Part shown: one piece after another, positions 1 to 4,879 of the stretch | Layout of the letters: every line of letters begins with the position of its first letter | Position numbering within the stretch: the stretch's first letter is position 1 | Assembly (NCBI GenBank): GCA_024698065.1 | Contig: JAILRR010000066.1 | Location: 1-7,413 of the forward strand | DNA from: Bacilli bacterium | Lineage (GTDB): Bacteria; Bacillota_I; Bacilli_A; RFN20; CAG-826 | DNA: 7,413 bases | Reading direction: 5' to 3' | Position numbers and translations under genes: made by a program | The notes under the pieces: model-generated | The model's database searches: none | The model's input: only the letters and a program-made list of their open reading frames with translations | Told to the model about the DNA's origin: nothing

Positions 1-4
1 CCAA

Positions 5-36
5 AAAGAGCCGCTAAGACACCGTGGTCTTTGCGG
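5..36 (-). terminator. Hairpin plus T-run on the minus strand (terminator, attenuator or leader structure)
   Basis: Read on the minus strand, CCGC and AAGAC form a stem with GTCTT and GCGG around a six-base loop, with one T-T mismatch (outer arms 36-33 and 14-11). The stem is followed by CTC and then five T residues at 9-5. This has the shape of an intrinsic terminator for leftward transcription, and a leftward promoter lies about 75 bases upstream at 141-114. Because no convincing ORF lies between that promoter and the hairpin, it could be the end of a short RNA, an attenuator, or part of a structured leader for a gene left of the window. The minus-strand order CCGC..AAGAC..GGTG loosely recalls the L10 ribosomal-protein leader, but too little is visible to claim that. 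Confidence 0.35.
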
Positions 37-113
37 ACAGTCTCATCCTCTATGTTTTGGTAATTCTTTATGAATAATCTTCTTAATAAGGTAATCATAA
101 ATAGGACAAACGT

Positions 114-141
114 AGTTTAAGCCCTGAAAGAGAAATGTCAA
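114..141 (-). promoter_or_regulatory. Putative leftward sigma-A-type promoter
   Basis: On the minus strand there is a perfect TTGACA (-35, 141-136), a 16-base spacer and TAAACT (-10, 119-114, four of six consensus bases). Transcription would start near 107 and run off the left edge through the hairpin at 36-11. Its product lies outside the window. It stands back to back with the trhA promoter. Confidence 0.4.
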
Positions 142-149
142 ACGATATT

Positions 150-191
150 AAACTAGTAAACGAAACTAGATGTACTTGACAAAGAAACTAG
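150..191 (+). repeat. Three AAACTAG copies around the trhA promoter
   Basis: AAACTAG occurs at 150-156, 163-169 and 185-191. The last two are identical over eight bases (GAAACTAG) and start 22 bases apart, about two helical turns. One copy lies in the spacer between the -35 and -10 boxes of the trhA promoter. The first and third copies extend to the palindrome ACTAGT. The placement suggests an operator, but in an A/T-rich intergenic stretch chance cannot be excluded. Confidence 0.35.
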
Positions 192-203
192 TTAGCCTAT
201 CAT
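176..203 (+). promoter_or_regulatory. Promoter of trhA, with almost no 5' leader
   Basis: There is a perfect -35 TTGACA (176-181), a 16-base spacer and a -10 TATCAT (198-203, five of six). The expected transcription start is at about 209-211, and the trhA ATG begins at 211. No Shine-Dalgarno sequence precedes that ATG, which fits a leaderless message. Confidence 0.6.
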
Positions 204-210
204 AGTAGCC

Positions 211-876
211 ATGAGTCCACTTAAGACCGAACTACCGAAATACACACTCGCACAGGATCTCTCAAACTCCATCACCCATGGATTGGGCACGGTTTTGACG
301 ATGATTTTCGGCCCTTTCCTTATCCTTAAGGCGGTCAATAGTGGCAACGTTTGGGCAATTGTTTCGTGCTCAATCTTCATCTTGTCTCTACTTCTTTGCT
401 ATACGACTTCTTGCGTCTATCACGCTTTAGGAAGAAACAATGGGAAACGTGTTTTGAGGGTTATGGATCACAATATGATCTACGTCCTTATAACTGGGAC
501 GTACGCTCCATATTGCCTTGTGAGCATCATGTCCGTAAGCGTTCCTTGGGCTTGGATAATCTATGGAAGTTGCGTTGCCCTTGGCATCCTTGGCATTGTC
601 CTTAATTCCGTGAATCTCAAGAAATTCAGAATCTTCTGCATGATCGATTACATCTGCATGGGTTGGATCATCGTCATATCGTTCTGGCCATTGCTAGAGG
701 CTATCGGTTGGTTCCCTGGTTTCTTCCTCCTTCTTATGGGTGGAGTGGCCTACACATTAGGCGCTGTCCTATATGGAATAGGACATAAGAACGCCTGGTT
801 CCACCTTGTTTTCCATTGCTTCTGTTTGCTTGGAACCGCCCTCATGTTCATCTCCATCTACTTCTATGTCCTTTAA
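211..876 (+). CDS. trhA: Hemolysin III / PAQR family seven-helix membrane protein (TrhA-like)
   Basis: This 221-residue integral membrane protein belongs to the hemolysin III branch of the PAQR (adiponectin-receptor-like) family. Visible family marks are SITHG at 20-24, the S67-x-x-Y70-H71 motif at the end of the second helix, D86-H87 followed by GTYAP at 96-100, and H198-x-x-x-H202 in the last helical region. H71, H198 and H202 correspond to the three zinc-binding histidines known in adiponectin receptors, so a bound metal is likely. About seven hydrophobic helices span the chain, and the length is normal for the family. Bacterial members are linked to membrane homeostasis; the older name hemolysin reflects activity seen on heterologous expression, and a toxin role should not be assumed. 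The start at 211 leaves the usual roughly 20 residues before the SITHG motif. It appears to be a single-gene unit with its own promoter. The substrate is unknown. Confidence 0.9.
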   Translation: MSPLKTELPKYTLAQDLSNSITHGLGTVLTMIFGPFLILKAVNSGNVWAIVSCSIFILSLLLCYTTSCVYHALGRNNGKRVLRVMDHNMIYVLITGTYAPYCLVSIMSVSVPWAWIIYGSCVALGILGIVLNSVNLKKFRIFCMIDYICMGWIIVISFWPLLEAIGWFPGFFLLLMGGVAYTLGAVLYGIGHKNAWFHLVFHCFCLLGTALMFISIYFYVL

Positions 877-889
877 CGGTTAACCGTTA
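874..889. repeat. Perfect 16-bp palindrome at the trhA stop codon
   Basis: TAACGGTTAACCGTTA is a perfect inverted repeat that includes the trhA stop codon TAA (874-876). As RNA it can form a six-pair stem with a TTAA loop. No T-run follows directly, so it is a poor intrinsic terminator. A second weak stem follows, AGGAA (889-893) with TTCCT (905-909) and then three T residues. It may be a weak terminator, an mRNA 3' end stabiliser or a protein-binding site. Confidence 0.4.
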
Positions 890-915
890 GGAAAATAAAC
901 TCTCTTCCTTTTGCA

Positions 916-944
916 TTTCCAAATAGACTATCAAAGTCTATAAT
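916..944 (+). promoter_or_regulatory. Promoter of the smpB-folC-folT unit
   Basis: A perfect -10 TATAAT lies at 939-944. Seventeen bases upstream is TTTCCA (916-921), matching four of six -35 bases. Transcription would start near 951, giving a leader of about 16 bases that carries the SD AGGA (956-959) seven bases before the smpB ATG. Confidence 0.55.
923..941. promoter_or_regulatory. Perfect 7-5-7 inverted repeat over the smpB -10 box (operator candidate)
   Basis: ATAGACT (923-929), a five-base spacer ATCAA and AGTCTAT (935-941) form a perfect dyad. It fills most of the -35/-10 spacer and enters the -10 box. It lies upstream of the predicted transcription start, so it would act as DNA, in the usual place for a repressor site. 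No regulator is identified. Confidence 0.45.
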
Positions 945-966
945 TCCTTTGACTTAGGAACGAACT

Positions 967-1446
967 ATGAGTAGAAAGAAGGAGTCAGGAGTTTTAATTG
1001 AGAATCGCAGAGCTCACTTTGAGTATTTTTTAAGCGATTTCATGACAGCCGGACTCGTTCTTACTGGCACCGAAATCAAAAGCCTTAGAGCCAAAAATGC
1101 GACAATCAGTGACGCCTACATCTACGTCAAAAAAGGAGAGGCTTTTGTCACCAATATGCATATTGCCCCATATAAGGAAGGCAACATTTTTAATGTTGAT
1201 CACCTTAGGGACCGCAAACTCTTGCTCACAAGACAAGAGATAAAGAAACTCGCTGCAAAGATTGCTGAGAATGGACATACATGTGTTCCTACGAAAGTGT
1301 TCCTTTCGCATGGCTACGCCAAAATGGAAATCGCTTTAGCGAAAGGTAAGCAACTTCATGACAAGAGAGACTCATTAAAGGAGAAGGACCTCGAAAGAGA
1401 ACTTGACAGGCATGCCCGCTCCTCAAGGGATTACGAGGACTTCTGA
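967..1446 (+). CDS. smpB: SsrA-binding protein SmpB
   Basis: SmpB binds tmRNA (SsrA) and brings it to stalled ribosomes for trans-translation, which frees the ribosome and tags the incomplete protein for degradation. The 159-residue chain is of family length. It shows the N-terminal NRRA (13-16), the strongly conserved GTEIKSLR (34-41) of the OB-fold core, RKLLLTRQEI (83-92), and the C-terminal KGKQLHDKR (126-134), whose H-D-K-R is needed for tmRNA accommodation. The remaining tail is charged and likely helical on the ribosome. It ends in acidic DYEDF, whereas many SmpB tails end basic. The start is supported by AGGA at 956-959. Its TGA stop shares one base with the folC ATG, so the two are translationally coupled. 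No ssrA gene is seen in the window. Confidence 0.96.
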   Translation: MSRKKESGVLIENRRAHFEYFLSDFMTAGLVLTGTEIKSLRAKNATISDAYIYVKKGEAFVTNMHIAPYKEGNIFNVDHLRDRKLLLTRQEIKKLAAKIAENGHTCVPTKVFLSHGYAKMEIALAKGKQLHDKRDSLKEKDLERELDRHARSSRDYEDF

Positions 1447-2684
1447 TGAATTACCAAGACACGCTTCAATACTTGAAAGACAACGATCTCACGATGTCCC
1501 GCTATGAAAGAGAGGACTGGGATCGTTTCGTCAAAACGACGAAAATCAAAATCGATGTCCCTTTTATCCATATAACTGGATCAAATGGAAAAGGTTCGAC
1601 TGCGAATTACCTCTATGAGGTATATAAAGCCGCCGGCTATAGAGTCGCCCTCTTCAGCAAGCCGTATCTCAAAAAGCCTAATGAGATGATTCGTATCGAC
1701 GGCAAAGACATCAGCGATGACGACTTCGCCCGCATCTTTTCGGCAAGAGAAAAGGAATACCGCAAATTCAATCTCTCATGTTTCGAAATAGAGACCGCAA
1801 TCGCCTTCGATTACTTCAATGAGCAAAAACCTGACCTTGCCATCATCGAATGTGGCATGGGAGGGGAGACTGACAGCACAAACATCTATGATGCGAAACC
1901 TGTTCTCTCCATCATTACGACCGTTTCTCTAGAACATACAGGCTTCCTTGGAAGAACGACTTCAGAGATCGCTCGCAACAAAGCGGGGATCATCAAAGAA
2001 CGTTGCCCGGTTCTCGTTGGTCAGATGGAAGAAGAGACCATAAAAGTCATTCGCGAAATCGCCGAAAGAAGAGATAGCGATTTTTTCCAAGTCGATGCTT
2101 TCCATAACAGCCATTACCAAGCTCCATATTTCTATTTCGACTATAGGCCATATCAGAAACTCCAGCTTCTGACCCCAGCCCAATATCAGTTAAAGAACGC
2201 CTCGATAGTGGTGGAAGCCACCAAGATTCTTAGTGAGCGTTTCCCAGTATCGGAAGACGCTGTCAGGAAAGGCCTTATGGCACCTCCTCTTCCATGCAGA
2301 TTCGAGAGGCATAGAAACATCTTCATCGATGGGGCGCATAACCCTCAGGCCGTTAATGAATTAGTTGAGTCACTACTCCCATTAAGCGGAGAAAAACCGA
2401 TCCACGTCGTCTTCGCTTGCTTCCGCGATAAGAATATTGCGGTGGAGCTTCCGCGAATCGGCCGCGATGCCGCGGAGATTGTCCTTACTACCTTCGACAG
2501 CAAAAGGGCCAGGGATGAAAGTGACTATTTCCTCTATGCCGAGGATTACACCTACAACCCAGATTACAAACTCGCTATCAGCGACTTCGTCACGAAATAT
2601 CCAGATGACATTATTCTCATCACAGGAAGCTTGGCCTTTGCCTCGCTAGCAAGAGAATACATTATTGAGACATTACACTTATGA
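1446..2684 (+). CDS. folC: FolC-type folylpolyglutamate synthase (possibly also dihydrofolate synthase)
   Basis: This Mur-ligase-family enzyme uses ATP to attach glutamate to folates, which traps them in the cell; many bacterial FolC enzymes also join glutamate to dihydropteroate. Its 412 residues are typical. Motifs in order are the P-loop GSNGKGST (45-52), the magnesium-site segment IIECGMGG (133-140) followed by D143-S-T-N, SLEHTGFLGRT (161-171), the KAGIIK segment with K179 (the lysine carbamylated in the family), and DGAHNP (295-300) opening the C-terminal domain. The usual TSPHL motif is replaced by SKPYL (71-75), a change near the substrate region. SD GAGGA is at 1435-1439. The gene shares one base with smpB, and its stop overlaps the next start as ATGA. 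Pairing with an ECF transporter gene favours a folate-retention role. Whether it also has dihydrofolate synthase activity cannot be told from the sequence. Confidence 0.93.
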   Translation: MNYQDTLQYLKDNDLTMSRYEREDWDRFVKTTKIKIDVPFIHITGSNGKGSTANYLYEVYKAAGYRVALFSKPYLKKPNEMIRIDGKDISDDDFARIFSAREKEYRKFNLSCFEIETAIAFDYFNEQKPDLAIIECGMGGETDSTNIYDAKPVLSIITTVSLEHTGFLGRTTSEIARNKAGIIKERCPVLVGQMEEETIKVIREIAERRDSDFFQVDAFHNSHYQAPYFYFDYRPYQKLQLLTPAQYQLKNASIVVEATKILSERFPVSEDAVRKGLMAPPLPCRFERHRNIFIDGAHNPQAVNELVESLLPLSGEKPIHVVFACFRDKNIAVELPRIGRDAAEIVLTTFDSKRARDESDYFLYAEDYTYNPDYKLAISDFVTKYPDDIILITGSLAFASLAREYIIETLHL

Positions 2685-3490
2685 AAAAGACCTTCACTAT
2701 CAGAAACATTACAAGCGCGGCTGTGTTGACCGCCCTCTCAATCATCTCAACGATGGTTTTCAAGCTCATCCCAATGGGCGAATTACCATTTCTTCGCTTC
2801 TCGCTCACCCCGTCGATCATCATGTTTGCCTCGCTTGCTCTTGGCCCGTTTTATGGAGCGGTTGTTGGTGCACTTGGCGACTTTATCCCTGCCATGGTTG
2901 CGCCAACTGGAACATACAACTTCTTCATCACCATCGTTTATGCAATTCTTGGTGTTTTGCCGTGGATTTTTGAAAAAATCACCCGCAAATTCCGCGCATC
3001 TTTGAAACCTCCGTTTGCCGTGTTCATCACCATGGGAGTCATTTTAGCTAGTCTTGCTGCGACCCTTTTCTTGACTGATTTCATCGGTGGTCAGGTCTTC
3101 AAGGGAGACTCCGCTTTGATCACCAAATTCATCATCCTCGGTATCATGATTTTGGTGGGCGTCGCGTGTTGCGTTAGCGTCACCTTGACGAACAAAAAAT
3201 TTGAAAGGAACGTCCTTGAATATGCGGACATCCCATCCCCAAATGAGACCGCATTGATCTCGCTTCTATGTGAGGCGCTTGTGATGACTCTCCTCAAGAG
3301 CCTTGCCTTCTTCTTTTTCTATTTCATTTTCGGAAACGGATACAGCCCATCATTTGAATACTTCTTCTTAATGATTTTCTTGGGACTTCCTGTCAATGTG
3401 ACGATCAGTTCCATCTGTGTCTATTGGATGCTTGTTTTTGATCACAAACAGCTTCATCTCCGCCTCGAGAACAGCAAAAAAGATGAATAA
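2681..3490 (+). CDS. folT: ECF transporter substrate-binding membrane protein, probably folate (FolT-like)
   Basis: This is a hydrophobic S component of an energy-coupling-factor vitamin importer: it binds the vitamin in the membrane and docks on EcfT. Evidence is the first helix with an A14-x-x-x-A18 pattern (the EcfT-contacting motif of S components), then PFLRFSLTPSIIMFASLALGP (36-56 region), GAVVGALGD (59-67) and a PTGTYNFF loop (75-82), an arrangement like FolT/ECF-S proteins. At 269 residues it is longer than usual S components (about 170-220). The extra length includes a loop around 132-150, a polar stretch at 170-190 and a hydrophilic C-terminal tail. Folate is assigned mainly because the start overlaps the folC stop (ATGA) and by resemblance; another vitamin is possible. 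SD is weak, consistent with coupling to folC. The energising genes ecfA1-ecfA2-ecfT lie about 1.4 kb downstream. Confidence 0.8.
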   Translation: MKKTFTIRNITSAAVLTALSIISTMVFKLIPMGELPFLRFSLTPSIIMFASLALGPFYGAVVGALGDFIPAMVAPTGTYNFFITIVYAILGVLPWIFEKITRKFRASLKPPFAVFITMGVILASLAATLFLTDFIGGQVFKGDSALITKFIILGIMILVGVACCVSVTLTNKKFERNVLEYADIPSPNETALISLLCEALVMTLLKSLAFFFFYFIFGNGYSPSFEYFFLMIFLGLPVNVTISSICVYWMLVFDHKQLHLRLENSKKDE

Positions 3491-3656
3491 CAATACCGAT
3501 AAAAATGAACTGAAACCGACAGAGGCCTATGAGCCTGTCGAGGAAGGCTATGACGAAGCCAAAGAGAGAAAATCGCACATTGGGTGGGCGCTTTTCTTTG
3601 GCATAATGTTCATCTTAATCGTCTCTTGCGTGATAGTCATTGTCTCGCTTTCTTGA
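3483..3656 (+). CDS. Small single-helix membrane protein, 57 residues, function unknown
   Basis: The ORF starts at an ATG that overlaps the folT stop by eight bases and continues past it. Residues 1-32 are polar and rich in acid residues and Asn/Lys; residues 33-55 form one strong transmembrane helix ending almost at the C-terminus, as in tail-anchored or N-in small proteins. An in-frame ATG further upstream (3417) would lie inside folT and add a hydrophobic stretch; the overlap start is preferred because it matches the other junctions in this window. No good SD is seen, so translation probably depends on folT. Amino-acid make-up looks protein-like rather than random. I do not recognise a family. 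Its position suggests, but does not prove, a link to the transporter. Confidence 0.6.
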   Translation: MNNNTDKNELKPTEAYEPVEEGYDEAKERKSHIGWALFFGIMFILIVSCVIVIVSLS

Positions 3657-3679
3657 CAAAAATTTTCATATTTTACAAT
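3653..3679 (+). promoter_or_regulatory. Possible distal promoter of the winged-helix gene
   Basis: A perfect TTGACA (3653-3658) overlaps the end of the preceding small ORF, and TACAAT (3674-3679, five of six) lies 15 bases further on. The spacer is shorter than ideal, so strength is uncertain. The DNA between this and the next promoter is rich in A and T runs such as AAAATTTT. Confidence 0.3.
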
Positions 3680-3694
3680 TATGTTGCTTTTACC

Positions 3695-3722
3695 TTGCAA
3701 AAAATTTTTTAAAACGCATAAT
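3695..3722 (+). promoter_or_regulatory. Promoter of the winged-helix regulator gene
   Basis: TTGCAA (3695-3700, four of six) is followed after 16 bases by CATAAT (3717-3722, five of six). Transcription would start near 3729, leaving a leader of about 26 bases that carries the strong SD AGGAGG (3740-3745). The spacer holds a symmetric A/T run (AAAAAATTTTTT). Confidence 0.5.
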
Positions 3723-3754
3723 TTATCCGCCCCATGTTTAGGAGGATTAACTAA

Positions 3755-4090
3755 GTGGCTCTAATTCCAATTACACGCGCCGATGGATCGGTCGTAACAT
3801 GTGATACTGAAAATAGAACCTTGGTTTGTTATCGTTGCACCGTCTCGTTCACGAAGGCCGAATGGAAAATCTTCTATTGCCTCTACGAGCACAACCCAAC
3901 AGCTGTTACCAGGAAAGAGTTATTATCGCTTCTCTGGGATGACCAAAAATTCGAGACAAGCAGTGCGAATACAAGAACCATTGATGTTCACGTCGGTGTT
4001 ATCAAAAAGAAACTCAGCAAGATAAAGGGATTCAGAATCGATACCGTCTACGGCGTCGGTTACAGACTTCTCCTTACTCGCAGGGTCTAA
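3755..4090 (+). CDS. Stand-alone OmpR/PhoB-type winged-helix DNA-binding protein, no receiver domain
   Basis: The 111 residues are essentially one C-terminal effector domain of the OmpR/PhoB response-regulator class. Visible marks are the opening beta strands (1-30), SFTKAEWKIFYCL (31-43), VTRKELLSLLW (51-61), the recognition helix from R74 through TIDVHVGVIKKKL to L87, and the wing YGVGYRL (99-105). The phosphorylated receiver domain normally found in front is missing. The 98 bases between the previous gene and this start contain no coding room for it and hold promoters instead, so this is not a recent truncation in place. No histidine kinase is nearby. The start is GTG, chosen because AGGAGG (3740-3745) lies nine bases upstream. 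It has its own promoter and terminator. It likely binds DNA directly, possibly direct repeats as relatives do. Its targets and signal are unknown. Confidence 0.88.
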   Translation: MALIPITRADGSVVTCDTENRTLVCYRCTVSFTKAEWKIFYCLYEHNPTAVTRKELLSLLWDDQKFETSSANTRTIDVHVGVIKKKLSKIKGFRIDTVYGVGYRLLLTRRV

Positions 4091-4121
4091 GAAAGATGAG
4101 CCATTTGGCTCTTTTTTCTTA
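4088..4121 (+). terminator. Intrinsic terminator after the winged-helix gene
   Basis: GAGCC (4098-4102) pairs with GGCTC (4107-4111) around an ATTT loop, followed at once by six T residues (4112-4117). The A-rich bases before the stem can also pair with the T-run, extending the stem to 4088-4121. It closes the single-gene unit and separates it from the dCMP deaminase operon. Confidence 0.85.
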
Positions 4122-4137
4122 GCTTTACCTTTTTTTC

Positions 4138-4166
4138 GTGAACTCTTTTAGTTCTATGGCTATCAT
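4138..4166 (+). promoter_or_regulatory. Probable promoter of the dCMP deaminase-ECF operon, with a small inverted repeat
   Basis: A -10 TATCAT lies at 4161-4166, the same hexamer as in the trhA promoter. The -35 region GTGAAC (4138-4143) is a poor match, three of six. GAACT (4140-4144), five bases, and AGTTC (4150-4154) form a 5-5-5 inverted repeat over the -35 region and spacer. A poor -35 box with a dyad may mean regulation, but the repeat is short. Transcription would start near 4173. Confidence 0.4.
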
Positions 4167-4193
4167 TAAGTGACCGAATTAAGGAGTTTAGTT

Positions 4194-4676
4194 ATGGAAG
4201 AGAGACACCGCACAGACTACATCAGCTGGGACGAGTACTTCATGGGCATTGCCCAACTTAGCGCTTTAAGAAGCAAAGATCCATCCACTCAAGTCGGAGC
4301 CTGCATCGTCGATAAGGCCCACAAAGTTGTGTCCATTGGTTACAATGGCATGCCAGTGGGGGTTGATGATGAATGCATCCCTTGGGGTCATGGTGAAGGC
4401 TTAGAGAGCAAGTATCTTTATGTTTGCCACGCTGAACTCAATGCCATTCTCAATACCAGGGACTCAGCCCATCTAAATGGCTGCACCCTCTATGTCACCT
4501 TGTTCCCATGCAACGAATGCGCCAAAGCCTGCATTCAGTCTGGCATCAAAGAGATCGTCTATCTTGATGACAAGCATGGCAGCGACACCATCTACCAAGC
4601 TTCTAAAAAGCTTCTTGAGATGGCTGGCGTTAAGGTTCGCCTTTTCGAAGGCCCAACCGTCAAAGTAAGCCGCTAG
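4194..4676 (+). CDS. comEB: Deoxycytidylate (dCMP) deaminase
   Basis: This zinc enzyme converts dCMP to dUMP, the substrate of thymidylate synthase. The 160-residue chain has the cytidine-deaminase-fold zinc site: C78-H79-A80-E81 (H79 metal ligand, E81 proton shuttle) and P105-C106-x-x-C109 (two cysteine ligands). It also has the RSKDPSTQVGAC segment (26-37) and GYNGMP (49-54), close to the dCMP deaminases of animals and T4-type phages as well as bacterial ComEB. The ATG at 4194 is chosen because AAGGAG (4181-4186) lies seven bases upstream; a GTG at 4170 would add eight residues but has no SD and lies about at the predicted transcription start. It is the first gene of the ECF operon. The name comEB follows the Bacillus homologue and does not imply competence. 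Allosteric control by dCTP/dTTP is usual in the family but not tested here. Confidence 0.93.
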   Translation: MEERHRTDYISWDEYFMGIAQLSALRSKDPSTQVGACIVDKAHKVVSIGYNGMPVGVDDECIPWGHGEGLESKYLYVCHAELNAILNTRDSAHLNGCTLYVTLFPCNECAKACIQSGIKEIVYLDDKHGSDTIYQASKKLLEMAGVKVRLFEGPTVKVSR

Positions 4677-4678
4677 AA

Positions 4679-4879
4679 ATGAAAAAAGATAGTTTCGCTT
4701 ATCGTTTTTTCGTTTTGTTGATAGTTTTTGCGCTCATCAGCGCAGCCGTTTTGCTTCCGCTCGTAAATGCCAAAGGCGTTGAACCATTTGTCTTTTGGAT
4801 CATCGGCGGAGTCCTTCTCCTTCTCTTCATAGCCACAGTGGTCGTGAATGAGATTATTGTGAGAAAAAGAAAGAAATGA
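4679..4879 (+). CDS. Small two-helix membrane protein, 66 residues, function unknown
   Basis: The ORF begins two bases after the deaminase stop, and its TGA stop overlaps the ecfA1 start as ATGA. It is MKKDSF-led with two hydrophobic helices (about 10-28 and 36-58), a short loop with NAKGVEP, and a strongly basic end (RKRKK), which predicts both termini in the cytoplasm. No clear SD precedes it. The tight fit on both sides and the sensible topology argue that it is expressed. I do not recognise a family. Being coupled to ecfA1, it could be an accessory or assembly factor for the ECF complex, but it could equally be a passenger in the operon. Confidence 0.7.
   Translation: MKKDSFAYRFFVLLIVFALISAAVLLPLVNAKGVEPFVFWIIGGVLLLLFIATVVVNEIIVRKRKK

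Noticed and set aside
1030..1311. Minus-strand ORF opposite smpB
   Set aside because: It lies fully inside smpB on the other strand and has no recognisable domain.
1444..1446. Mycoplasma-type code with TGA as tryptophan
   Set aside because: TGA ends smpB, folC, ecfT and both small ORFs exactly where the neighbouring gene starts or the family ends, so it is a stop here.
2665..2973. Alternative plus-strand frame over the start of folT
   Set aside because: Its composition (many Cys, His, Trp) is unlike a real protein, and the folT frame shows the S-component motifs.
3417..3482. Upstream ATG for the 57-residue membrane ORF
   Set aside because: It lies deep inside folT and would add a segment read in an alternative frame of folT; the ATG at 3483 gives the short overlap typical of this locus.
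3659..3716. A/T runs as a terminator of the folC-folT unit
   Set aside because: AAAATTTT and AAAAAATTTTTT are symmetric but have no G/C stem, so they would not make an intrinsic terminator. They are more likely promoter-associated A/T tracts.
4170..4193. Upstream GTG start for dCMP deaminase
   Set aside because: It has no SD, coincides with the predicted transcription start, and the ATG at 4194 has AAGGAG seven bases upstream and fits family N-termini.
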